From NCBI RefSeq assembly GCF_900094885.1, contig NZ_FMBL01000001.1, positions 400,867 to 464,866 of the forward strand: a stretch of 64,000 nt of DNA, in the 5' to 3' direction. This DNA comes from Bifidobacterium commune. GTDB lineage: Bacteria; Actinomycetota; Actinomycetes; Actinomycetales; Bifidobacteriaceae. The notes below the pieces were generated by a model. The model was not told the origin of the DNA and did no database searches. It worked only from the letters and a program-made list of their open reading frames with translations. Both the position numbers and the translations under genes were made by a program. This document shows positions 1-9,422 of the stretch, piece by piece. Positions within the stretch are counted from its first letter, which is position 1; the number at the start of each line of letters is the position of its first letter.

Positions 1-1
1 T

Positions 2-2557
2 GAACAACCGGCGCTCGCGGGGCTGGCCTCGCGCAAGCGCCGCAGGTCGGTCACACATACTCCGGCTGAAGACAACCCGATTGCACAGGTCGTCTTGGAT
101 GTACAAGCTATTCATTTAGGGCAGACTTTCGATTACCTCATTGATGAAAAACAGTCTCGGTCCGCTCAACCGGGAGTGATGGTTCGTGTTCGCTTCGGTG
201 GTCGCCGCGTCAACGGTATTATTTGGGATCGTGTGAAGGAAAGCCACGCGGCCCCCTCTGCCTTGCGATATATAGAACAGGTCAAAACACCTGCTGTGAT
301 TGTGTCGGCCACGATGAGACGCGATATCGCCGCCATAGCCGATGCATACGGCGGTACGCCTGCCAATATTCTCCGCCTTGCCGTTCCGCCTCGTGTGGCT
401 CGGGTGGATCAGGAACAGCATTTGGTGATGAGCGGAACGTGGGCAGGCAGCCGAGGTCGCATAGTTTTTGAAGAGAATCAGCTCGAGCTTGCGAGCCAGC
501 GTTTGCAGGCCAGCTACGACAATGCTCCGGCGCTCCAGCGAGCGCTGAACGGTGGTGGGTTCTCCTCATTCGTGTTTGACGCGCTTCCGGGAGTGACTCG
601 CTGGGCCGACGACCTTGCATACGCTGCCTGTGTCTCGTTGCATGCCGGTCGGGCTGCGGTTCTTGTACTGCCCACGATGCGTGAGGTCGGTGATATGTCC
701 TCGGCTTTGCAACGATTCGGTTTAAAGCCGTTCCGGCAGATGAACACTTCTCAAGGCGGATACGACGGTGATTTCGTCTTGTTGAGCGCCGCAATGGCGC
801 CGGCCGAACGATATCGTTCCTATCTTGCGCTTGCCGCAGGCCAGGTCCGGTGTGTCATTGGAACAAGGGGTGCGATGTATGCGCCGGTGGAAGGCCCTGG
901 GCTGTTTGCGATTCTCGAAGATGCGGCCTATCAGAACGCCGACGGAATGATGCCCTATGCGGTCGCGCGTGGTGTTCTGCGTTTACGTGCCAAGCTTCAC
1001 GGTGGAACCTTCATGGCAATGGGCAATGCAAGGACGGCTACCAGTGAATGGGAGGTATTCGGTGAGAGGCCAAAACATGATGACGGCACCGCTGACACGG
1101 ACGGTAAGTCGGAAGTAAGTGTCGGCTTGATGCAAGATGCTCAACCTCTCAGGTTGGGGGAGTCGCAAGCGGATGCTGAAAGCAGTAATTCGGCTGATGT
1201 GCCCCCCGATATCGCAGGTTCTCTTACCATAATGCAGGACGATGCCCATAAAACCGACAATCAGATAACTGTTGAAAGTGAAGAAGGGCCGGTCGAACCG
1301 ATATTGGAAACGGGTGAAACCTATCCTCTCGATGACAGACAGAATAAACGTCAGACGGGTGGCGTTACGCGGGAAGATCCCATATTTAGTACCGAACCAG
1401 TTGTGCATGTCAATGTCTGCCAGACACCCGTAAGTGGTTCAAGCATACCCATTCATCCTCTTCCTTCCGTGGTCAATGAAGTTGCTCCGTGGGTCCGTTG
1501 GCTGAACCGCGACGAACTGGCACGTATGGCCGATCCGACAATCGGCGCTCGCGTGCCGCATACAGCGGTTCGTGTCCTTTCGGAAGCATTGGAGCACGGC
1601 CCGATTCTTTTCTCGATTCCGCATGATGGCATTGCTGAGGTACTCAGTTGCGCGCGTTGTCATCGACAGGCTCGATGCCCCAGATGCACCGGGCCGCTGC
1701 AGCAGATTCGCGGGGCGGCTCCGCGCTGTCGGTGGTGTGGGGCTCCCGCCAGTGAGTGGGTGTGTCCAGAATGCCATGGCAAGCGTATGAGTGTCGTGCG
1801 AGTAGGTGCTGCAGGCACGGCGGCGCAATTGCAACACATGTTCCGCGATATTCCGATTGTCCTGTCCAGCCCGAGCCAGCCCAACGGTGTCGTTGAATGG
1901 ATTCCCGAACGCCCTCTGATTGTCATTGCGACGCCGGAAGCTGAGCCTCGAGTGAAAACGCAGGATGGTGCTGTGGGACATTATCAGGCGGTTGCCATCC
2001 TTGATGCGTGGACAAGCCTGTACGCACCGGGGGTCGATGCGCGTGTTGATGCGTTGACTGCTTGGATGAGAGCCGCTTCGATGTGTGCTTGCAGGAGTGA
2101 AGGCGGACAAGTATTGCTGATTGGCGAGACCGATCCGGCGATTGCCGAATCGCTGGTGCGATGGGATAGTCGCATTCTTGCGGCCCGCGAACTTGACGAA
2201 CGTGCACAGACGGGTCTTTCACCTGTCTTTGCAGTAGCCTGTGTCTGGGGGCGTAGGGAGGCTGTAATGGCGACGCTGAGGCACATCGGTGTGATGGACG
2301 ATTGTGAATGGAGTCGGATACGGACCGATATCGGTCCGGTTCCTGCGGTGCTGGGTCCCGTTCCCATTGCTCAGCCGCGAACAATCGATGCAAGAGAGCT
2401 GGAAGCCACGCAAGATCGTGTTAAGGCTGTGGTGCGTGTACCGCAATCGTTGCGTGCACAATTGGCTCGGCGTCTGCATGCCGAAGTCGCTCGCCATGTC
2501 GCGACCAGGACCCCGGGTGAGTTGCGATTCCAGCTCGATCCGAAGGATCTTATCTAG
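2..2557 (+). CDS. priA: Primosomal protein N' (PriA), 5' end outside the window
   Basis: PriA recognises stalled forks and D-loops and helps reload the replicative helicase. The reading frame is open from the first bases of the window through a possible internal TTG at 95, so the true start lies upstream. The N-terminal DNA-binding part is recognisable (AIHLGQTFDYLID), as is the paired-cysteine zinc region (CARCHRQARCPRC, then CRWCG and CPECHG, about bases 1648-1785). The motor is degenerate: where Walker A GVTGSGKT is expected there is LPGVTRWADDLAYA, and the DEEH box reads LEDAAYQ. About 130 residues of acidic, low-complexity sequence (about bases 1060-1450) sit in the middle. Actinobacterial PriA proteins are known to lack the helicase motifs, so this is probably a structural loader and not a pseudogene. 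A HAD hydrolase and fmt follow on the same strand. Confidence 0.9.
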   Translation, partial: EQPALAGLASRKRRRSVTHTPAEDNPIAQVVLDVQAIHLGQTFDYLIDEKQSRSAQPGVMVRVRFGGRRVNGIIWDRVKESHAAPSALRYIEQVKTPAVIVSATMRRDIAAIADAYGGTPANILRLAVPPRVARVDQEQHLVMSGTWAGSRGRIVFEENQLELASQRLQASYDNAPALQRALNGGGFSSFVFDALPGVTRWADDLAYAACVSLHAGRAAVLVLPTMREVGDMSSALQRFGLKPFRQMNTSQGGYDGDFVLLSAAMAPAERYRSYLALAAGQVRCVIGTRGAMYAPVEGPGLFAILEDAAYQNADGMMPYAVARGVLRLRAKLHGGTFMAMGNARTATSEWEVFGERPKHDDGTADTDGKSEVSVGLMQDAQPLRLGESQADAESSNSADVPPDIAGSLTIMQDDAHKTDNQITVESEEGPVEPILETGETYPLDDRQNKRQTGGVTREDPIFSTEPVVHVNVCQTPVSGSSIPIHPLPSVVNEVAPWVRWLNRDELARMADPTIGARVPHTAVRVLSEALEHGPILFSIPHDGIAEVLSCARCHRQARCPRCTGPLQQIRGAAPRCRWCGAPASEWVCPECHGKRMSVVRVGAAGTAAQLQHMFRDIPIVLSSPSQPNGVVEWIPERPLIVIATPEAEPRVKTQDGAVGHYQAVAILDAWTSLYAPGVDARVDALTAWMRAASMCACRSEGGQVLLIGETDPAIAESLVRWDSRILAARELDERAQTGLSPVFAVACVWGRREAVMATLRHIGVMDDCEWSRIRTDIGPVPAVLGPVPIAQPRTIDARELEATQDRVKAVVRVPQSLRAQLARRLHAEVARHVATRTPGELRFQLDPKDLI

Positions 2558-2643
2558 CGTAAAGACTCATTGTTTCAGTTCTCGTCGCAACGCCGTGAAA
2601 GCATGGGAAAAATAACGTAGACAAAGATTTCGAAGGGAGATGC

Positions 2644-3351
2644 ATGAAAGGATGGCCTGGCGAACCGGAGATGGACTACAACGTAGTGAAGTCCGAAGAC
2701 GCGGCTTTGGACGCGGCGAACGATCCTATTGAGAACGTCATTTTCGATTTTGGCAACGTGTTGGTGCGATGGGATCCCCAAGCAGCTGTTTTGCCACGGT
2801 ATTCTAGAGAGCTAACCGACAAATTCCTTGATAATAACGTATCCGGTTTCTATGATGCCAGCGATGCCATGGATATGGGGGCGAGCTCAGAACAGGTACT
2901 TGCGTCAAACCGTGAGCGGTATGGTGAGTTTTGGGCTGAAATGATGGACTACTATTATCGCAATTTTGTGGATTCCCTGGTCGGTCCTGTTGAAGGAATG
3001 CGTGTACTGGTCAACGACCTCAAGGCGGCGCATATCGGTGTATGGGGTTTGTCGAATTGGTCGTCGGAACTGTTCCCTCCCGCACGCCAGATGTACCCCA
3101 TCCTCAGCTTCTTGGACGACTCGGTGATTTCCGGCTACGTGGGCCTACGCAAACCGCATCGCGACATTTTCGAGTATGCGTTGAAACGTTTTGATATTTC
3201 CGCTCGTACCGCCTTGTTTGTTGATGATAAGGCGATGAACATCGTAGGTGCGAATGCTGCAGGAATTCGCGGTGTAAGATTCAACGATGCATATAAGCTC
3301 AGGGCGTTGCTGAAAGAGCGGGGTGTGGAAATACCCGGTATACAAGACTGA
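2644..3351 (+). CDS. HAD-family hydrolase (YihX-like, HAD-IA)
   Basis: A 235-residue predicted phosphatase of the haloacid dehalogenase superfamily. Motif I is VIFDFGNVLVRWDP near residue 33; the FDxGNVL form, with Asn where many HADs have the second Asp, is typical of the YihX-like sugar-phosphate phosphatase group. Motif II is LSNWS, motif III the Lys of RKPHRDIFEYAL, and motif IV FVDDKAMNIVGANAAG. The start follows GAAGGGAG at a normal distance. It lies 86 bases after priA and 10 bases before fmt, so a priA-HAD-fmt transcript is plausible. The physiological substrate cannot be read from the sequence. Confidence 0.85.
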   Translation: MKGWPGEPEMDYNVVKSEDAALDAANDPIENVIFDFGNVLVRWDPQAAVLPRYSRELTDKFLDNNVSGFYDASDAMDMGASSEQVLASNRERYGEFWAEMMDYYYRNFVDSLVGPVEGMRVLVNDLKAAHIGVWGLSNWSSELFPPARQMYPILSFLDDSVISGYVGLRKPHRDIFEYALKRFDISARTALFVDDKAMNIVGANAAGIRGVRFNDAYKLRALLKERGVEIPGIQD

Positions 3352-3361
3352 GGGGGATACT

Positions 3362-4324
3362 ATGTTGAAAGTAATGTTTGCCGGAACTCCTGAAGCAGCG
3401 GTTCCTTCGCTGCTCCAGTTGGCAGGTGACAAGGATCATTTTCAGGTTGTCGCTGTGCTGACCAGACCAGACGCCCCTCAAGGTCGTGGTCGTAAACTCA
3501 CTCCAAGCCCTGTGAAAAAGACTGCGCTGGAGCTGGGCATACCTGTTATGGAATGCGATCCGAAAGAGCCTTCGTTCCTTTCCGCACTCAAAGCCACCGG
3601 CGCACAGGCCGGCGCCGTGGTTGCATACGGCAAGATTTTGAAAGAAGATGTGTTGAGTGCGTTGCCGTTGGGGTGGTACAACCTGCATTTCTCGTTGCTG
3701 CCGCAATGGCGTGGTGCTGCCCCAGTGCAGCGCTCAATTTGGAGTGGCGACACCCTTACCGGAGCCACTGTTTTCAGGCTTACCAAAGGTATGGATACAG
3801 GTCCGATTCTTGCGCAATCAACATGCGAAATCGGTCAGCACGATACTTCCGGAGATTTGCTTTCCAGACTGGCTGACGACGGCTCACTGCTATTAAGCGC
3901 CGCACTTACGGCTATGGAGAAGGGGGAGATTGACCCCGTATCACAGCCTCAGGGGTCATATGAAGTGGCTAAAAAAATCAGTCATGAAGATGCGCATATT
4001 CGCTTCGATGTGCCGGTGTTTGCGGTCGATCGACAGATCCGTGCTTGCACTCCGGAACCGGGCGCGTGGTGTACATTGCACGCCCAGACAGATATACAGG
4101 AACCGTTCCACGTGCTTAAAGCCCGATCCGCTGACAGTGATGATATTAAGGTTCCTTGTGATTTGAAACCGGGTGTGCTGGCGGTAACCAAGAAGCATGT
4201 GTGGATTGGAACCGCCACTGTCCCGCTTGAGCTCGAGGAGGTTAAGGCGCAGGGGAAAAAGGCAATGAAGGCTGCGGATTGGGCCCGCGGCGCACGATTG
4301 GATACCGAGGCTTACGTAGATTGA
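3362..4324 (+). CDS. fmt: Methionyl-tRNA formyltransferase
   Basis: Transfers a formyl group from 10-formyltetrahydrofolate to Met-tRNA(fMet), producing the initiator tRNA. The 320-residue length is normal. The N-terminal formyltransferase domain has MFAGTPEAAVPSL, the segment RPDAPQGRGRKLTPSPVK, and the active-site region YNLHFSLLPQWRGAAPVQ with the conserved Asn-His; GMDTGPIL follows. The C-terminal tRNA-binding domain contains RACTPEPGAWC. I chose ATG 3362 because it follows AGGGGGATACT and gives the family N-terminus MLKVMFAGTPE; a longer frame from 3323 would overlap the HAD gene. It probably shares a transcript with the HAD gene. Confidence 0.96.
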   Translation: MLKVMFAGTPEAAVPSLLQLAGDKDHFQVVAVLTRPDAPQGRGRKLTPSPVKKTALELGIPVMECDPKEPSFLSALKATGAQAGAVVAYGKILKEDVLSALPLGWYNLHFSLLPQWRGAAPVQRSIWSGDTLTGATVFRLTKGMDTGPILAQSTCEIGQHDTSGDLLSRLADDGSLLLSAALTAMEKGEIDPVSQPQGSYEVAKKISHEDAHIRFDVPVFAVDRQIRACTPEPGAWCTLHAQTDIQEPFHVLKARSADSDDIKVPCDLKPGVLAVTKKHVWIGTATVPLELEEVKAQGKKAMKAADWARGARLDTEAYVD

Positions 4325-4499
4325 ATACCGATATATCGATGTTTGTCAAGTCTTGCCCGACTTGCCGGGCTGAATCGTTCAGTATCCTCTAGAGTCTTGC
4401 GCAATGCGATGAGTTCATGGTTCTTTATAGGCAGATCACCGGTTTGTCTTTTAGGATGAGATACGAATGGTGTGCCTGATGATTCGGATGTGAGGGAAT

Positions 4500-6041
4500 A
4501 TGGCTGGTAATAGTGTTGCTTTGGACGCATTGCCGCAGGAGAACGACGAACTGCGTGCGAAAAATCACGCGCTGGCTTCCGCCCTGACAAGGGCAGGCAA
4601 GGAGTTACAAAAAGCGAAAGCCCAACTTGGACAGATGGCTTCGCCGCCTCTGAATTTCGCCACCATGTTGAGTGTGGATTCGGCTGTGATCGATGAGCAG
4701 GGCGTGCAGCATGCAAGAGCCGAAGTGGTTTTGGGCAGTCGTCGACTGATCGTGCCGGTGGCATCGAATGTGCCGGCATCGCACCTGAAGAGCGGCCAGA
4801 CTGTGCTACTTAACGAGAACATGGTTTTGGTGGCACAGAGGGGGATTGAACTTTCCGGTGCTGTCCGTGTGGTCAAGCAATCATTGGATGACGGCAGACT
4901 GATTGTGGCGGACGAATCGGGCAGCCTCACTCTTGTCGAGCGTTCTGGGGCACTCGCAAAGAACGTTATCGAACCCGCTTCCAGAATTTTGGTTGACGGT
5001 ACAGCCAGTCTGGCTTTGGAAATCCTTCCGAGCGAGGATGACGCCGATCTGGTGCTTGAACAGAAACCGGATGTCACATTCGCGGATATCGGTGGACTGG
5101 ACACGCAGATTGAACGCATTAAGGACGCCGTTGAATTGCCATTTCTGCATCGCGAGCTCTTCCAACGATACGATTTGCGCCCGCCCAAAGGAATGTTGCT
5201 TTACGGTCCTCCTGGCAACGGCAAGACATTGATCGCGAAAGCCGTCGCAAACGCGCTTTCCAGAGATGGTACCGATAATGGAGTATTCATCTCGGTCAAG
5301 GGTCCGGAATTGCTCAGCAAATATGTGGGAGAGTCCGAGCGGCTGATTCGTCTGATTTTCAAGCGTGCGCGTGCCCGTGCGACCGACGGTAGGCCGGTGA
5401 TCGTATTCATCGACGAAATGGATTCCTTGCTCCGCACTCGTGGATCAGGGATTTCCAGCGATGTTGAGACTACCATTGTTCCGCAGTTTCTTACAGAACT
5501 TGATGGAATCGAAAGGCTCGACAACGTTATCGTTATTGGAGCTTCAAATCGTATTGACATGATCGACCCAGCGGTGTTGCGCCCGGGTCGCCTGGATACC
5601 AAGATTCGTGTCGACCGGCCAAACCGCGATCAGGCCGTACAAATCGTGTCACATTATCTGACTGACGGTCTGCTTTACGAAGCCGGGCAGAGCGCAGCCA
5701 CTTTGACAGCGACGTTGGTTGAAAGTGTCTATGACAATGAATCAGAACGCCATATCTGCAACGTTTGCGATGACCAGGGTCGGTGGTCAAGAGTTACGTT
5801 TGCTGATGTGATGAGCGGAGCAATGCTTAAAAACATCGTTGATCGCATCAAAACGAATGCCGTCAAGGATTCGATCACACTTGGTCGGCCCATGGAAATC
5901 AGCATTGCTGCGGTACGGCAAGCTGTTGACGATGAATTCATCGAAACAAGCAATTCGATGCTGGATTCAGATCCGGCGGAATGGTCAAAAATCAACGGGA
6001 TTGCAGGCGGTCGTGTAGTGCGTATCCGTCCTGCTGAATAA
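4500..6041 (+). CDS. arc: ARC/Mpa-type AAA+ ATPase of the pupylation system
   Basis: A 513-residue ring ATPase that in other actinobacteria binds pupylated proteins, unfolds them and feeds them to the 20S proteasome. Order of parts: an N-terminal heptad region (residues about 10-47, the expected Pup-binding coiled coil); OB-type beta domain (about 55-185); AAA domain with Walker A GPPGNGKT at 235-242, pore loop VKGPELLSKYVGES, Walker B VIVFIDEMDSLL near 300, and the arginine-finger region VLRPGRLDTKIRVDRP. The C-terminus reads GGRVVRIRPAE and lacks the GQYL-type tail used to dock on the proteasome, matching the absence of prcBA here. dop follows after 26 bases, probably in the same operon. 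Family identity is firm; function without a proteasome is inference. Confidence 0.95.
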   Translation: MAGNSVALDALPQENDELRAKNHALASALTRAGKELQKAKAQLGQMASPPLNFATMLSVDSAVIDEQGVQHARAEVVLGSRRLIVPVASNVPASHLKSGQTVLLNENMVLVAQRGIELSGAVRVVKQSLDDGRLIVADESGSLTLVERSGALAKNVIEPASRILVDGTASLALEILPSEDDADLVLEQKPDVTFADIGGLDTQIERIKDAVELPFLHRELFQRYDLRPPKGMLLYGPPGNGKTLIAKAVANALSRDGTDNGVFISVKGPELLSKYVGESERLIRLIFKRARARATDGRPVIVFIDEMDSLLRTRGSGISSDVETTIVPQFLTELDGIERLDNVIVIGASNRIDMIDPAVLRPGRLDTKIRVDRPNRDQAVQIVSHYLTDGLLYEAGQSAATLTATLVESVYDNESERHICNVCDDQGRWSRVTFADVMSGAMLKNIVDRIKTNAVKDSITLGRPMEISIAAVRQAVDDEFIETSNSMLDSDPAEWSKINGIAGGRVVRIRPAE

Positions 6042-6067
6042 CGTTCGTTACGAGGAGGCACAAGCGG

Positions 6068-7789
6068 ATGACGGTACGCAGGATGATGGGAACGGAAACG
6101 GAATACGCAGTCTCCGATTCCAGACAGGTCCATTACAATCCGGTCCAGCTTTCATTCGATGTGGTCGGCGGCGCGGCCGATTCCAGCACAAGTCACATTC
6201 GTTGGGATTACCGGCAGGAAGATCCTCTCAACGATGCTCGTGGCACCCGTCTGCCTCGTGCTGCCGCCCGTGCCGACATGCTCACCGATGATCCGCAACG
6301 TCAGATTGTCAATGTCATTGCCCCCAACGGTGGTCGTATTTACGTCGATCATGCCCACCCAGAGTATTCCGCTCCGGAAACGATGGATCCGTTTCAAGCG
6401 ATGAAGTACGAACAGGCGGGTGACCGTCTCATGCTTCAAGCGACACGGAAAGTGAATGATCATACGGGCTCGAATATTGTCATTCACCGCAACAACGTGG
6501 ACGGCAAAGGTGCCAGTTGGGGGAGTCACGAAAACTATATGATGTTGCGCAGTGTGCCGTTTGACAAGGTTGCCGCACTCATGACGCTGCATTTTGTTTC
6601 CCGACAGATTTTCACAGGCTCCGGTCGTGTGGGTATAGGCGAGAAAAGTGAGGAAACCGGCTATCAGCTCAGTCAGCGAGTCGATTATATCCGTTCCGTC
6701 GTGGGGTTACAGACCACATTTGACAGGCCAATTGTCAATGTTCGTGATGAATCACACGCGACAGGTCAGTATCGTCGTTTGCATGTCATCGTGGGAGATG
6801 CCAACCGTATGGATGTGCCGTCAGCACTGAAACTCGGCACAACCAGCATACTTTTATGGCTTTCCGAACAGGTTTACGCAAGCGACGGATCCAATGAGAT
6901 GGTTGATCTCGATGGGTTGCTTGCCGATTTGCAATTGGTTGATCCTGTAGAGGCAATGCATACGGTCTCCCATGATTTGACATTGGCGCAACCGTTGCCG
7001 TTGGAGCATGGTGGCACCACAACAGCATGGCAGATTCAGGTACGTTTGTTATCGGCTGTGGCTGCACAGGGGGCGGCGACCTATGGTACTGATAGCAGGG
7101 GAGAGCCGCTTTGGCCCGACGAAGCAACGGGGAGTACGGTGATGATGTGGAGGCAGGCGCTCGCTGATGTGGCTGCCGTGCGTCATGCCGATGCTGACGA
7201 TCGTCTTGTTATGCAACAGGAAGGCTCACGCTTGGAATGGCTGCTCAAATGGCAGCTGCTGGAACGTCTACGTCGCAAAAGCGGTGAATCATGGTCAAGT
7301 GCCAAAGTCGCCGCTCTTGATTTGAGTTGGGCTGATGTGGACCCGGCTCGTTCGGTTTTTTCCCGGGTGCTGACGCAAACGGAACGCATATCAATCGATT
7401 CATCCAATGATGCGGATGTTGAGATACAACGTTCCGCATCGAATCCTCCGGAAGAGACCAGAGCTTGGCTCCGCGCTGAAATCGTCAGAAGGTTTGCACG
7501 TGAAGTGGTCGCTGTGTCGTGGTCGCACATTACAGTTTCGGCGCAAGGTGCTGGTGGCGGAAACACAGGTGGAAACGACGAATCAGACACCAGTTCGGGT
7601 CTGTCGGACAGCTCCGGCACTCATGAATCAACGTATCTCTATTCATTGGATATCTCTAACTGCGCTTGCTGGTCCAAGTCCCGGTGTGAACAGATATTAG
7701 ATGATGCTCAAGCGAATCATGACTCCGCATTCGTCACTCTCAAACGGCTCCAGCAATTGTCCCAAGCGGGCGATGACAAGCGGGCATAA
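6068..7789 (+). CDS. dop: Depupylase/Pup deamidase Dop
   Basis: A 573-residue enzyme of the glutamine-synthetase-like Pup ligase family. Dop removes Pup from substrates and, in species with Pup-Gln, deamidates Pup. Family features visible here: MGTETEYAV at the N-terminus with the metal-binding Glu residues, a Dop-loop-like insert (about residues 30-75) that PafA lacks, and YVDHAHPEYSAPE with the catalytic-position Asp at residue 94. Further conserved segments are HENYMMLRSVPF and RPIVNVRDESHA. A low-complexity Gly/Ser/Asp stretch near residues 495-520 is unusual. An in-frame Met lies at residue 6, but ATG 6068 follows GAGGAGG at about 10 bases. Since Pup here ends in Glu, only the depupylase role should be needed. 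Confidence 0.95.
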   Translation: MTVRRMMGTETEYAVSDSRQVHYNPVQLSFDVVGGAADSSTSHIRWDYRQEDPLNDARGTRLPRAAARADMLTDDPQRQIVNVIAPNGGRIYVDHAHPEYSAPETMDPFQAMKYEQAGDRLMLQATRKVNDHTGSNIVIHRNNVDGKGASWGSHENYMMLRSVPFDKVAALMTLHFVSRQIFTGSGRVGIGEKSEETGYQLSQRVDYIRSVVGLQTTFDRPIVNVRDESHATGQYRRLHVIVGDANRMDVPSALKLGTTSILLWLSEQVYASDGSNEMVDLDGLLADLQLVDPVEAMHTVSHDLTLAQPLPLEHGGTTTAWQIQVRLLSAVAAQGAATYGTDSRGEPLWPDEATGSTVMMWRQALADVAAVRHADADDRLVMQQEGSRLEWLLKWQLLERLRRKSGESWSSAKVAALDLSWADVDPARSVFSRVLTQTERISIDSSNDADVEIQRSASNPPEETRAWLRAEIVRRFAREVVAVSWSHITVSAQGAGGGNTGGNDESDTSSGLSDSSGTHESTYLYSLDISNCACWSKSRCEQILDDAQANHDSAFVTLKRLQQLSQAGDDKRA

Positions 7790-7847
7790 GATATTTACCG
7801 TAGCGCAATTCGATAGTTATCAGGGATGATGGTGGTGGCTTACGGTG

Positions 7848-9422
7848 TCAGACTTCGGACCGTTTCATACTCTCGATCAATCCTGCATATTGCGCGTCGC
7901 CGCGATAATCAAATGGGTCGTTGATCTCAGCTTCACCATGAACAGGCACCGTAGTCTTCAGATGCGTCCAGTCGCAGCTGAATGAAACTCCCGTACGCAG
8001 TGCGCATCGAATGAACGTCCCTCGCAGTGCCGCGCGTGTATCGGCAGGCGGTCGGGTCAGTGCCTGTTGTACAGCATCGTCTGAAACGAGGGTATTCATC
8101 AGCTTATGGTGCACAAGTGAAGGGTAGATGGTCCCATTGGTAATATCGTGATAGTTCAGATCTATTTCACGTTGTTGGACCGATGACAACATTGGATTGC
8201 GCTTGCTCATTTGATTGATCAGTTGATGCTTTGCTATCCAATCGACACGATCGCTCAGCGAAGCTATTTGTCCATCGTTCAGTGCATCAAGGGCGTGCTT
8301 CCACTCGTTCAGGACGTACAGACAACTGGTTTCGGGCAGTGATGCTTGGATTTCCCCTGTGTGCTTTTCAATGAACTGAGCGACGATATACCAATAAAGG
8401 TATTGGATTTCCAATGCGCTAACGGTTTCGGCGTTGCTGATCTGGACGTTGCGCTCATAGCGGACGAAAGCTGAATCGCAATCGGTTGACGAATTGGCAT
8501 GAAAGCGCTGTTGTGCCGACCTGAACAACTTGATGTTTTCCAGTGCCATCACTGGCCTATGGCAGCTCAGATCAGTGCTCATCGCTTGGTTTGCAGCACT
8601 GGGATTGCTGAGTGAACACGCCTCGAATCCTGAATCGATGCCGCGTTTGGCGGCATCTTCAATCACGCACAGCACCAGATGTGTCGTCGCCAGTTTCATG
8701 ATTGTGGCCCATTGCGAACGGTTCGAATCGCCGAGAATGACATGAAGGCGACGGAATTCATCTGGGTTGGCATGTGGCTCGTCTCGGGTGTTGACCATCG
8801 GCCGCGAACGCGTTGTCGAGGAGGAAACCCCGTCCTCAAGGAACATCGCACGCTGCGTAATTTCGAAACCGTGTTCGTTTACAAGTCCTGCTCCGGTAAA
8901 GATCTGTCGGGTCACCAGAAACGGCAACAGTTGGTGGTTGACAGCGGGAAGTGAAACGTACCGTCTGACCAGATAGTTCTCATGGCAGCCAAAGGAGTGA
9001 CCCGCGCTGTCGGCATTGTTTTTGAACAGATGAATGGTGGCGTTCGGCCCATGCGTTTTGCGCAATTGAGCCTGAGCGTTGTCGACGAGTTGTCGCATGA
9101 TGCTTTCGCCGGCCAGATCCTGCACCAGTGCATCCGAGGGATCGCGGGCCTCCGCTGTGGCATACTCGGGATGCGAGCCGACGTCAAGATACAGACGTGA
9201 ACCATTTTCCAAATAGGTATTGGTCGTGCGTGAGCGTGAAAGCACCGGTGCAAACATCATCATAGCCACTTGGCCAGGGTCGCAAGACTGATCGGTTTCG
9301 GTAACAGAAACGCCATACTCGGTCTCAAGACCAAAAATACGTGCGTAGGAGTCGTATTCCTTGCAATGGTGGGTATGTTTTCCTGAACCATGATTGCTGC
9401 TGTCTCGCAGCTCGGGCATCAT
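7848..9422 (-). CDS. pafA: Pup--protein ligase PafA
   Basis: A 524-residue ligase that activates the C-terminal Glu of Pup as a gamma-glutamyl phosphate and attaches it to substrate lysines. Landmarks: FGLETEYGVSV (residues 30-40), RLYLDVGSHPEYATAE with the catalytic-position Asp at residue 80, the long segment FGCHENYLVRRYVSLP, ITQRAMFLEDGVSSSTT, and RPMVNTRDEPHA. The first ATG overlaps the pup stop codon (ATGA), giving about 28 residues ahead of the usual start of the family (IFGLETEYG). There is no clear downstream start with a ribosome site, so the extension is probably real. The gene converges on dop, with 58 bases between the two stop codons. Confidence 0.96.
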   Translation of the reverse strand: MMPELRDSSNHGSGKHTHHCKEYDSYARIFGLETEYGVSVTETDQSCDPGQVAMMMFAPVLSRSRTTNTYLENGSRLYLDVGSHPEYATAEARDPSDALVQDLAGESIMRQLVDNAQAQLRKTHGPNATIHLFKNNADSAGHSFGCHENYLVRRYVSLPAVNHQLLPFLVTRQIFTGAGLVNEHGFEITQRAMFLEDGVSSSTTRSRPMVNTRDEPHANPDEFRRLHVILGDSNRSQWATIMKLATTHLVLCVIEDAAKRGIDSGFEACSLSNPSAANQAMSTDLSCHRPVMALENIKLFRSAQQRFHANSSTDCDSAFVRYERNVQISNAETVSALEIQYLYWYIVAQFIEKHTGEIQASLPETSCLYVLNEWKHALDALNDGQIASLSDRVDWIAKHQLINQMSKRNPMLSSVQQREIDLNYHDITNGTIYPSLVHHKLMNTLVSDDAVQQALTRPPADTRAALRGTFIRCALRTGVSFSCDWTHLKTTVPVHGEAEINDPFDYRGDAQYAGLIESMKRSEV

